Shown here piece after piece: positions 1 to 5,495 of a stretch of 5,495 nt of DNA. Each line of letters begins with the position of its first letter. Positions within the stretch are counted from its first letter, which is position 1. A program made the position numbers and the translations under genes. The notes beneath the pieces are model-generated. The model was not told the DNA's origin. It saw only the letters and a list, made by a program, of their open reading frames with translations, and made no database searches. Origin of the DNA: JBBRHH01 sp038222915 (lineage in GTDB: Bacteria; Planctomycetota; Phycisphaerae; Tepidisphaerales; Tepidisphaeraceae); contig JBBRHH010000431.1 in assembly GCA_038222915.1 (NCBI GenBank), forward strand, positions 1 through 5,495, in the 5' to 3' direction.

Positions 1-162
1 AGCTTTGCAGCGACCCGGCAGCATGACGGCGGATGCACCCTTCCGCTCGCCGGCGTCGTCGAGATCAGACCCGATGCAGCACGCATGTCCAAGCCGTTCG
101 ACGGCGGCGTTCTCGACGATGACTTCATTCACGAGTTCACCCACCCTGCGAGAGCCAGCCAT
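1..162 (-). CDS. Possible 5' end of a further gene, overlapping darG (unidentified)
   Basis: A frame starting at ATG 162, or at an in-frame GTG at 132, is open to the left edge and gives 54 residues. It contains LVNEVIVENAAVERLGHA, then GSDLDDAGERK and AVMLPGR. The phrases VENAA, LG and LPGR faintly recall the start of HsdR restriction subunits (NE.IVE.AA...LGY...LPGR), and hsdR would fit the context. However, the match is weak and the usual tryptophan-containing helix is missing, so I do not name it. ATG 162 would overlap darG by 26 bp and GTG 132 lies just after the darG stop. Neither has a strong ribosome binding site. It may be a real gene, a decayed one, or no gene at all. Confidence 0.35.
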   Translation of the reverse strand, partial: MAGSRRVGELVNEVIVENAAVERLGHACCIGSDLDDAGERKGASAVMLPGRCKA

Positions 163-1183
163 CTTTTTCAAGGTGCGCCCATGCAATACGGATGTGTTCG
201 GCCTGCAGCAGCTTCGCCTTGCGCGGATTCCACGCGTGAACATGTTGCACTGCATCATCGGCCGATGTGGCCGGCAGTACGTCGTGCTTGGCGACGAAGT
301 GGACCGATGAGAGAAGCTCCATCCCGTAAGGCGTTTCAAATCCCTCAATCAACTGCCCGACTCGTTTCAAACGTTCCGTCGCTTCCGCCTCGCTCTCGAG
401 AAACGTCCAGGCCTCATCCGGCGCGGTGTCGTCCAGTTTGATTTCCTTTTCCGGCGCACGCTCGCCGTCGTATCCGTGGATGTAGTGACCCTCCAGTGTT
501 TCCAGCACCTTGTTCAGGTTGTCGGCGTAAGGACCGTATATTCCCTTACTCACCTTCAACCGAAGCGGTTCGCCGGCTTCCTGCAGGAAGTAAGCCAACT
601 TCTGGACCTCCAGCAACGTAATCTGATACGAAAGCACGGCGTAGCGATCAATCGCTCCGATGAACAGGGCACGCGCCCTCGTCAGCTTCGGGCGTGCAGT
701 ATTGATGGTGCGCGTAACAGGCTTTGCGGTCTCCAAAGGCGCGTAAAGCAGCACGCGAACCGCAGGCACCTTCGCGAAGGCATCTTCAATCATCGGCCGC
801 ACGGTCCCCCAAGACAGCCCGCCATTGCCACAACCGAGCGGCGGCACCGCGATGGAGGTGATGCCTCGTCGCTTCACTTGCTCGATCAGCGCCGGCAACC
901 CGTCCGCGATGTCCTGCAGGTCGGACTGCCCGCGCCAATGCCGCTTGGTTGGAAAGTTGATGATGTAACGAGGCCCCTGCAGTTGCCCCGTTTCCCACAC
1001 CTGCATCTGCCCGGGCCGCACCTCGTCACGTTCGCACGCCCGCTCGTAGGCTTTGGCCATCTCCGGATACGCCTGCTTGAACTGCAGCGCGATCCCCTTC
1101 CCCATCACGCCGACACAGTTGACAGTGTTGACCAGTGCGTCAGCGTTCGCCGAAAGGAGGTTGCCTTTTGCGTTTTCGATCAT
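137..1183 (-). CDS. darG: DarG-like antitoxin: macrodomain DNA ADP-ribosylglycohydrolase with C-terminal DarT-binding domain
   Basis: DarG removes ADP-ribose from DNA through its macrodomain and also binds DarT directly. The macrodomain occupies about residues 1-155. It opens with GNLLSANADALVNTVNCVGVMGKGIALQF, with N19 and N22 in the ADP-ribose pocket, then INFPTKRHWRG with K80, the lysine position linked to catalysis in characterised DarG, and the loop VPPLGCGNGGL (113-123). The C-terminal part (about 170-348) contains LLEVQKLAYFLQEAGEPLRL, then KGIYGPYADNLNKVLETLEGH, then a helical tail with LKRVGQLIEGFETPYGMELLSSVHFVA. It resembles the C-terminal domain of known DarG proteins, reported to sequester DarT by mimicking its DNA substrate. 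The 348-aa length is typical of two-domain DarG. The start codon has a near-perfect AGGAGGA seven bases upstream, overlapping the darT stop; the gap is 12 bp. High translation of the antitoxin relative to the toxin is plausible. Confidence 0.94.
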   Translation of the reverse strand: MIENAKGNLLSANADALVNTVNCVGVMGKGIALQFKQAYPEMAKAYERACERDEVRPGQMQVWETGQLQGPRYIINFPTKRHWRGQSDLQDIADGLPALIEQVKRRGITSIAVPPLGCGNGGLSWGTVRPMIEDAFAKVPAVRVLLYAPLETAKPVTRTINTARPKLTRARALFIGAIDRYAVLSYQITLLEVQKLAYFLQEAGEPLRLKVSKGIYGPYADNLNKVLETLEGHYIHGYDGERAPEKEIKLDDTAPDEAWTFLESEAEATERLKRVGQLIEGFETPYGMELLSSVHFVAKHDVLPATSADDAVQHVHAWNPRKAKLLQAEHIRIAWAHLEKDGWLSQGG

Positions 1184-1190
1184 CTTGAAC

Positions 1191-1197
1191 TCCTCCT
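1191..1197 (-). promoter_or_regulatory. Strong ribosome binding site for darG, overlapping the darT stop
   Basis: The minus strand reads AGGAGGA seven bases before the darG ATG. It overlaps the TAG stop of darT (1198-1196), so ribosomes ending on darT would pass over it. This is the best Shine-Dalgarno sequence in the window. Confidence 0.85.
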
Positions 1198-1854
1198 AAT
1201 AGTACCACAACGGTCGGACTCCGACAGGCGGCTGCTGCCGGGCAGGATGTGCCGCCAGCACTGCTTGTACCTCGGTCTCGGCCGCCTGATCGTAGACCCC
1301 GATGAACTGGATCAAGTTCCACGGCATCGTCTGATGAACGAGGAACTCCGCCTGCTTCTTCTCCTGCCTGTCCGGCTCCGCAAGCGTGTTATTCCAATAA
1401 GTCGCGTAGGCGATCGCGAAGTCGACGATGTTCAGATCAGCCAGATTGTCTCGCCACGCCGCGACTCTCGCGAGCGAGTGGCGGTCGCTGAAGGCGAAGC
1501 CCAGGCCTGACGCGGCGATGTCCTGTGCCGTGGTCGCCAAGTAGATGATCTTCTCCTGCTCGACGTGCGCGACGTTGTGCCCCGTTCGGATTCGGTTCAG
1601 CATCGGAGACCTCGGCCCGAGGTAGAAGCCGATGTAGTCTCGAATCACACCGGCAGGCCCGCACGGAATGGGATTGATGCCACGGGTGGCTTGAACGCCA
1701 GGGGCATGGATACCGACCCAAGGCAGTCCGTCGTTCGGCAAACAACTGGGCGCATGCAGTGCGTCCCGAGCGAGGATCGTCGGCAGACAGTCGATGTGCA
1801 CCATCCGATAGATCGGAGTCCGTGCAAGGACATTTGCGGGTGGCTTCAGCCGCA

Positions 1855-1855
<1 letters not shown>
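1196..1855 (-). CDS. darT: DarT-like DNA ADP-ribosyltransferase toxin (DUF4433)
   Basis: DarT enzymes use NAD+ to attach ADP-ribose to bases in single-stranded DNA, blocking replication; paired with DarG they act in anti-phage defence. The 219 aa are a full-length match. The NAD-binding start is IYRMVHIDCLPTILARDAL (15-33). The central block is IRDYIGFYLGPRSPMLNRI (71-89), with an arginine (R58) ahead of it. SDRHSLAR (123-130) supplies H126, and the ARTT segment EKKQAEFLVH (165-174) supplies the likely catalytic glutamate E170, followed by PWNLIQFIGVY. Because its partner carries a macrodomain and not a NADAR domain, it belongs with the DarT2 type, whose characterised members modify thymidine. 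ATG 1855 is supported by GAGGGGA six bases upstream and by the TAATG overlap with hsdS. One oddity is that the usual HI.NL motif reads HIDCL, with cysteine where I expect asparagine. All other key residues I can place are present. Confidence 0.93.
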
Positions 1856-3157
<1,302 letters not shown>

Positions 3158-3171
<14 letters not shown>

Positions 3172-3286
3172 TGACTCTCCCTAGGCCCGAGCGAACGCGT
3201 GAAGCAAGGCGTTGGCTTTCTGCTAAGCATTCCTCCACCTCCGCCACCAGTCGCGGGTATTTCTCGGCGAACGACGCAATACTCAT
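3158..3286 (-). CDS. 42-aa microprotein duplicating the HsdM C-terminal tail
   Basis: This short frame fills the gap between the 136-aa gene and hsdS. It starts with ATG at 3286, overlapping the upstream stop as ATGA, with AGG six bases before the start. It ends at 3158, 14 bp inside hsdS. The peptide begins MSIASFAEKYPRLVAEVEE and continues with residues similar to the end of HsdM. Aligned to the last 37 HsdM residues I count about 22 identities, including the whole block EKYPRLVAEVEE and, further on, RL, R, LGR and D. In HsdM this tail is the helix that binds the conserved helices of HsdS. Two readings are possible: a functional, coupled minigene whose product could occupy that HsdS surface, or debris left when the 136-aa gene was inserted or a second hsdM was deleted. 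The intact frame and precise overlaps favour translation. A function is inference. Confidence 0.7.
3177..3182 (-). promoter_or_regulatory. Ribosome binding site for hsdS
   Basis: AGGGAG lies five bases before the hsdS ATG at 3171 and inside the coding sequence of the 42-aa frame. It supports this start for hsdS. Confidence 0.7.
3230..3256. repeat. 27-bp exact direct repeat, copy in the 42-aa microgene
   Basis: This is the second copy of 3755-3781, in the matching reading frame of the small open frame at 3286-3158. It encodes the same nine residues, PRLVAEVEE. Confidence 0.9.
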
Positions 3287-3693
3287 TTCACACCTGACTC
3301 GCTCTGCCCCATGAGTCGCTGTAGACGATCCCGCTCTTTGGCCTCAAGCCGATTAACCAGACCCAACCGGACAATGCGGGAGCGGATGGCCCCACGGTTG
3401 CGTTCCAGACGACCGGCGATGCGCGCGATCGTGTGCCCGTCGTCGATCAGCCGGCGCAACTGCTCTTCTTCTTCATCCGTCCACGCTTCGTAGGCCCGGC
3501 GATGGCGTTGCTTGAGCTGGGCCATGTGGTCGCGCGATGTCTCGCGTGACGCGGCGACAACCTCGGCCGCCCCATCGAAAATATCACGGTAGGTCAGGTC
3601 GGGGTGCGAGGAGACGATCTGCTCATACGAGTGGCCCTTCGCGATCAACTGCATCACGGCGAGGGTCTTGGCACTCAATTCCATATCATTCAT
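3283..3693 (-). CDS. DUF433-like / Myb-SANT-like helix-turn-helix protein (136 aa) between hsdM and hsdS
   Basis: This looks like a small DNA-binding protein with two parts. Residues about 11-47 (LAVMQLIAKGHSYEQIV, then PDLTYRDIFDGAAEVV) resemble the second half of DUF433, a small fold found in some antitoxin-like proteins. Residues about 71-112 begin WTDEEEEQLRRL and continue with the helix pair HTIARIAGRLERN and RGAIRSRIVRLGL, typical of a Myb/SANT-like or resolvase-type HTH. The basic segment between (LKQRHRRAYEA) is probably a helical linker. I chose the ATG at 3693 because GGGGAGG lies 7 bases upstream; an in-frame GTG at 3696 would add one residue, but its spacing of 4 is poorer. The start lies inside the hsdM 3' end (8-bp overlap) and the stop forms ATGA with the next small frame, so translation is probably coupled. 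It could regulate the operon or be an accessory RM subunit. I know of no established function. Confidence 0.85.
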   Translation of the reverse strand: MNDMELSAKTLAVMQLIAKGHSYEQIVSSHPDLTYRDIFDGAAEVVAASRETSRDHMAQLKQRHRRAYEAWTDEEEEQLRRLIDDGHTIARIAGRLERNRGAIRSRIVRLGLVNRLEAKERDRLQRLMGQSESGVK

Positions 3694-5495
3694 CACCGAT
3701 CCTCCCCAGTTGCCCGCGGATCACAGAGGTCAGGCGTTCGCCTTCCTTGAACTGTTCCTCCACCTCCGCCACCAGTCGCGGATATTTTTCCGAGAAGGGT
3801 TCGACGTCGTCTTCGACGTCTTCCGCCCCGACGTAGCGGCCGGGGGTGAGGACGTGGCCGTGTTTGGCGATCTCTTCGATCGTGGCGGATTGGGCGAAGC
3901 CGGGGATGGGCTTGAACGTCCACTCGCCGTGCTGCTTCTTGTTCCACCAGTCGGGGGCGGGCTCGCCGCGCCATTGGCGGTAGGCGTAGACGATGCGGCC
4001 GATGTCGGAGGTGGGGAGCGGGTCGGTGGTGCCTGCAACATACTCGGCGTCTTCCATTCCGCTGAGGGCGCGGAGGACGCGGGTTTGCAGCGTGCCGAGT
4101 TTGCGGGCATCGATGAAGAGCACTTCGCCGCGGCGGTCACGTATTGTGCCGCGGGGCGCTTTCTCGCGCGGCTCAGCCCTCCCTACTTCGGCGGGCTCAG
4201 CCCTCACCCCTGCTCCTCTCCCAGGGGGAGAGGGGTTCAATGCTTCGGCGATTTGAGTGAGTGCTTCTTCGGTGTGGTTCAGGATGCGGTCGTTGGGGAT
4301 GCGGATTACAGTAAGGCCGAGTGCCTTCAGGTAGGCGTCGCGCTTGTGATCAATCCGGTGGCGATCAGGGGCATCGTGCACGGCACCGTCGAGTTCGATC
4401 ACGAGTTTCTGTTCATCACAATAGAAGTCGACGACATAGTCGCCGATCTGGTGCTGCCGTCGAATCTTGAAATCAAGGAATCGTCGGTCACGGAAGAGCT
4501 CCCAAGCGTAGCTTTCGGCCGGAGTGGATTCCTTCCGGAGCTTTCGCGCAATTTTCACCAACCCGGAGAAATCAAACCCCCCTCGATAATGACTCCCCAC
4601 TGTTCTCCCTTCTCCCTCTGGGAGAGGGGCCGGGGGTGAGGGTCGACCCGCTTTAGCGCGGGAGATAAACCAGAGGCAGACGGGGATGCCGGTGGTGAAG
4701 AAGAGCTGGGCGGGCATGGCGACGATGCAATCGACAAGGTCGGCCTCGACGATCTTGCGGCGGATGTCGCCCTCGCCGCCGGTGTTGCTGGAGAGCGAGC
4801 CGTTGGCCATGACGAAGCCGGCCACGCCGCCGCCTTTGCCATTGGGGTAAGCGAGGTGGTGGATGAAGTGCTGGATCCAGGCGTAGTTGGCGTTGCCGAC
4901 GGGAGGATCACCAAAAGCCCACCGCTTGTCACCGCGCAATAGTGCGCCCGACCAGTCGGAGACATTGAACGGCGGATTAGCCAGGACGAAGTCGGCCTTG
5001 AGGTCGGGGTGGGCGTCGCGGAGGAACGTGTCGGCCGGCGCAGCGCCAAGGTTCGCTTCGATGCCGTGGAGGGCAAGGTTCATGTGCGCCAGCCGCCACG
5101 TTGTCGGGTTCGACTCCTGCCCGAAAATCGAAATGTCCTCCGCCCGGTACCCATGCGCCGCCACAAACTTCTCCGACTGCACAAACATCCCCCCCGACCC
5201 ACAGCACGGGTCATACACCCGCCCGCTGTACGGCTCGAGCATCTCCACCAGCACCCGCACCACTGAGCGCGGCGTGTAAAACTCGCCCCCCAGCTTCCCC
5301 TCGGCCGCCGCAAATTTGCCAAGGAAATACTCGTAAACCCGCCCCAGCATGTCCCGCGCCTTGTCCCGCGAACCCTTGAACCCAATGTCGGCAATCAGGT
5401 TGATCAGCCCGGCCATCTTCACCGGATCAATCCCCCGCCGCGCATAGTCGCGCGGAAGCTTCCCCTTCAGGTTGGGATTGTCCCGCTCAACCGCC
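3686..5495 (-). CDS. hsdM: Type I restriction-modification methyltransferase subunit HsdM with in-frame DUF559 insertion (N-terminus outside window)
   Basis: This is the modification subunit of a type I RM system. It transfers a methyl group from S-adenosylmethionine to adenine N6 within the site chosen by HsdS. The frame is open to the right edge, and its first visible residues (AVERDNPNLKGKLPRDYARR) already look like HsdM, so the GTG at 5422 is internal and the gene is 5' partial. Numbering from that GTG, I see GGEFYTPRSVV (45-55), the SAM-binding motif VYDPCCGSGGMF (69-80), QESNPTTWRLAHMNL (102-116), the catalytic NPPF (149-152), and the late conserved blocks CLWF (249-252) and RDRRGEVLFIDARKLG (428-443). 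Family members usually run from CLWF to RDRRGE within a short loop; here about 164 residues are inserted, forming a DUF559 domain (about 291-395). Without the insert the protein would have the usual length of about 490 aa. The C-terminal helix, EKYPRLVAEVEE onward, is the part that packs on HsdS in known structures. The stop overlaps the next gene by 8 bp. Confidence 0.95.
   Translation of the reverse strand, partial: AVERDNPNLKGKLPRDYARRGIDPVKMAGLINLIADIGFKGSRDKARDMLGRVYEYFLGKFAAAEGKLGGEFYTPRSVVRVLVEMLEPYSGRVYDPCCGSGGMFVQSEKFVAAHGYRAEDISIFGQESNPTTWRLAHMNLALHGIEANLGAAPADTFLRDAHPDLKADFVLANPPFNVSDWSGALLRGDKRWAFGDPPVGNANYAWIQHFIHHLAYPNGKGGGVAGFVMANGSLSSNTGGEGDIRRKIVEADLVDCIVAMPAQLFFTTGIPVCLWFISRAKAGRPSPPAPLPEGEGRTVGSHYRGGFDFSGLVKIARKLRKESTPAESYAWELFRDRRFLDFKIRRQHQIGDYVVDFYCDEQKLVIELDGAVHDAPDRHRIDHKRDAYLKALGLTVIRIPNDRILNHTEEALTQIAEALNPSPPGRGAGVRAEPAEVGRAEPREKAPRGTIRDRRGEVLFIDARKLGTLQTRVLRALSGMEDAEYVAGTTDPLPTSDIGRIVYAYRQWRGEPAPDWWNKKQHGEWTFKPIPGFAQSATIEEIAKHGHVLTPGRYVGAEDVEDDVEPFSEKYPRLVAEVEEQFKEGERLTSVIRGQLGRIGDE
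3701..3707 (-). promoter_or_regulatory. Ribosome binding site for the 136-aa HTH gene, inside the 3' end of hsdM
   Basis: GGGGAGG lies seven bases before ATG 3693 and four before GTG 3696. This favours the ATG as the start. Confidence 0.65.
3755..3781. repeat. 27-bp exact direct repeat, copy in the hsdM 3' end
   Basis: These 27 bases, which encode PRLVAEVEE of the HsdM tail, are identical to 3230-3256. The two copies lie 525 bp apart. The matching stretch is bounded by codons that have diverged in sequence but often still encode similar residues. Confidence 0.9.
4157..4168. repeat. Left copy of the 12-bp direct repeat flanking the hsdM insert
   Basis: The sequence cgctttctcgcg differs from the right copy only at its two central positions, 7 and 8. 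It encodes REKA on the minus strand. It may be a degenerate target-site duplication. Confidence 0.5.
4171..4205. repeat. Partial tandem repeat, 24-bp period, at the left end of the hsdM insert
   Basis: The 11-mer gctcagccctc occurs at 4171-4181 and again at 4195-4205. The period is 24 bp (8 codons), and on the minus strand it gives RAEPAEVGRAEP. It lies between the 12-bp direct repeat and the inverted repeat and partly overlaps the latter, so it looks like part of the element's end. Its length keeps the frame. Confidence 0.6.
4201..4235. repeat. Left inverted repeat of the hsdM insert, with hairpin
   Basis: It begins ccctcacccc and matches the reverse complement of 4607-4642 at about 31 of 36 aligned positions, with one gap. 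Inside it, cctctccc (4215-4222) and gggagagg (4226-4233) form a perfect 8-bp stem with a 3-base loop. On the minus strand it is read as part of NPSPPGRGAGVR, a translation often met where such dispersed palindromic repeats lie in coding sequence. Confidence 0.8.
4238..4552 (-). other. DUF559 (Vsr-like / PD-(D/E)XK-fold) nuclease domain encoded inside hsdM
   Basis: About 105 residues inside HsdM match the DUF559 pattern from end to end. I see an N-terminal helix with RKLRKESTPAE and then W..LF, a strand region FKIRRQHQIGDYVVDFY, the acidic strand KLVIELDG followed by H, a helix DHKRDAYLKALG, and the closing strand TVIRIPNDRIL followed by a helix. Candidate active-site acids (from the GTG at 5422) are E303, D332, E343 and D345. 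All the usual conserved positions are present, so the fold is probably intact. There is no ATG inside the insert and no stop, so it should be made as part of HsdM. A GTG at 4600 has an SD-like AAGGGAG four bases upstream and could start a shorter product that would still run on into the HsdM C-terminus. The biochemical role of DUF559 proteins is poorly defined; nuclease activity is inferred from the fold. Confidence 0.88.
4607..4642. repeat. Right inverted repeat of the hsdM insert, with hairpin
   Basis: It ends ggtgaggg and is the inverted partner of 4201-4235. It carries its own palindrome: 4607-4616 pairs with 4620-4629 around a tct loop, ten pairs of which one is T:G. The minus strand reads RPSPPAPLPEGEG through it. 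It also supplies the SD-like AAGGGAG ahead of the in-frame GTG at 4600. Confidence 0.8.
4649..4660. repeat. Right copy of the 12-bp direct repeat flanking the hsdM insert
   Basis: The sequence cgctttagcgcg is the partner of the copy at 4157-4168, with 10 of 12 bases identical. It encodes RAKA in the same reading frame. Confidence 0.5.

Larger units (their letters stand above)
4157..4660 (-). mobile_element. Putative DUF559-bearing insertion element in hsdM, bounded by imperfect 12-bp direct repeats
   Basis: The extra segment of hsdM has the structure of an inserted element. Its edges are a near-identical 12-mer, cgctttctcgcg (4157-4168) and cgctttagcgcg (4649-4660), matching at 10 of 12 bases. 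Both copies are read in the same frame, as REKA and RAKA. The distance between the copies is 492 bp, exactly 164 codons, so the host frame survives. Just inside lie inverted repeats (4201-4235 and 4607-4642), each containing a hairpin palindrome, and between them the DUF559 domain. Removing one repeat copy plus the element would give a continuous HsdM reading RAKAPRG or REKAPRG before RDRRGE. That it moved as a unit is inference. An old fusion is the alternative, but the inverted repeats are hard to explain that way. No transposase is encoded. Confidence 0.7.

Noticed and set aside
85..441. Plus-strand frames at the left end
   Set aside because: They are antisense to darG, have no ribosome binding site of note, and show no recognisable family.
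476..1510. Long plus-strand open frame (344 aa) opposite darG and darT
   Set aside because: It is antisense to two genes with clear family motifs. Its translation is rich in R, L and P with no recognisable domain, as expected from an opposing frame in GC-rich coding DNA.
4201..4235. Hairpins of the insert as rho-independent terminators
   Set aside because: They sit inside an intact reading frame and lack a following T-tract.
3668..4639. Plus-strand open frame (323 aa) opposite the 3' half of hsdM
   Set aside because: It is a shadow of hsdM and its insert. It shows no family motifs.
4169..4648. Intein reading of the HsdM insert
   Set aside because: There is no Cys or Ser at the upstream junction, no terminal HN followed by C/S/T at the downstream junction, and no intein splicing blocks. 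The domain is DUF559, not an intein or HNH/LAGLIDADG nuclease.
5420..5422. GTG at 5422 as the true hsdM start
   Set aside because: The 73 bases upstream are in frame and encode conserved HsdM sequence (VERDNPNLKGKLPRDYARR), so the gene begins outside the window.

Overview
The window is a single minus-strand gene cluster from a GC-rich bacterium, read from the right end to the left. It combines a type I restriction-modification (RM) locus with a DarT/DarG DNA ADP-ribosylation toxin-antitoxin pair. No taxonomic marker gene is present. The GC-rich coding style and the repeat whose translation contains SPPGRGAGV suggest an environmental bacterium, perhaps a planctomycete or a proteobacterium, but that is only a guess.

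Layout in transcription order. (1) hsdM, the N6-adenine methyltransferase subunit, runs from the right edge, where its N-terminus is cut off, to 3686. It carries about 164 extra residues in frame. These encode a complete DUF559 (Vsr-like nuclease fold) domain bounded by inverted palindromic repeats and a degenerate 12-bp direct repeat. (2) A 136-aa protein (3693-3283) follows, with a DUF433-like first half and a Myb/SANT-like helix-turn-helix second half. (3) A 42-aa open frame (3286-3158) has a sequence that copies the C-terminal tail of HsdM. (4) hsdS (3171-1855) is the specificity subunit, with two target recognition domains. (5) darT (1855-1196) encodes the DNA ADP-ribosyltransferase toxin. 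(6) darG (1183-137) encodes the macrodomain antitoxin. (7) The start of another frame (162-1) overlaps the end of darG and leaves the window.

Consecutive genes overlap or lie within 12 bp of each other: hsdM/136-aa gene 8 bp, ATGA to the 42-aa frame, 14 bp into hsdS, TAATG into darT, and a 12-bp gap to darG. Several have good Shine-Dalgarno sequences. No terminator or promoter is evident between them, so the set is probably one polycistronic, translationally coupled defence operon. HsdM and HsdS would form the sequence-specific methyltransferase. hsdR is not seen and may lie outside the window. DarT would modify DNA on a stress or infection trigger, with DarG blocking it and reversing its mark.

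Three things deserve attention: the nuclease-coding element inserted in frame in HsdM, the duplicated HsdM tail as a separate microgene next to an uncharacterised DNA-binding protein, and the embedding of DarTG directly behind hsdS. No stretch longer than 300 bases lacks a gene. I saw no tRNA, rRNA or CRISPR array.
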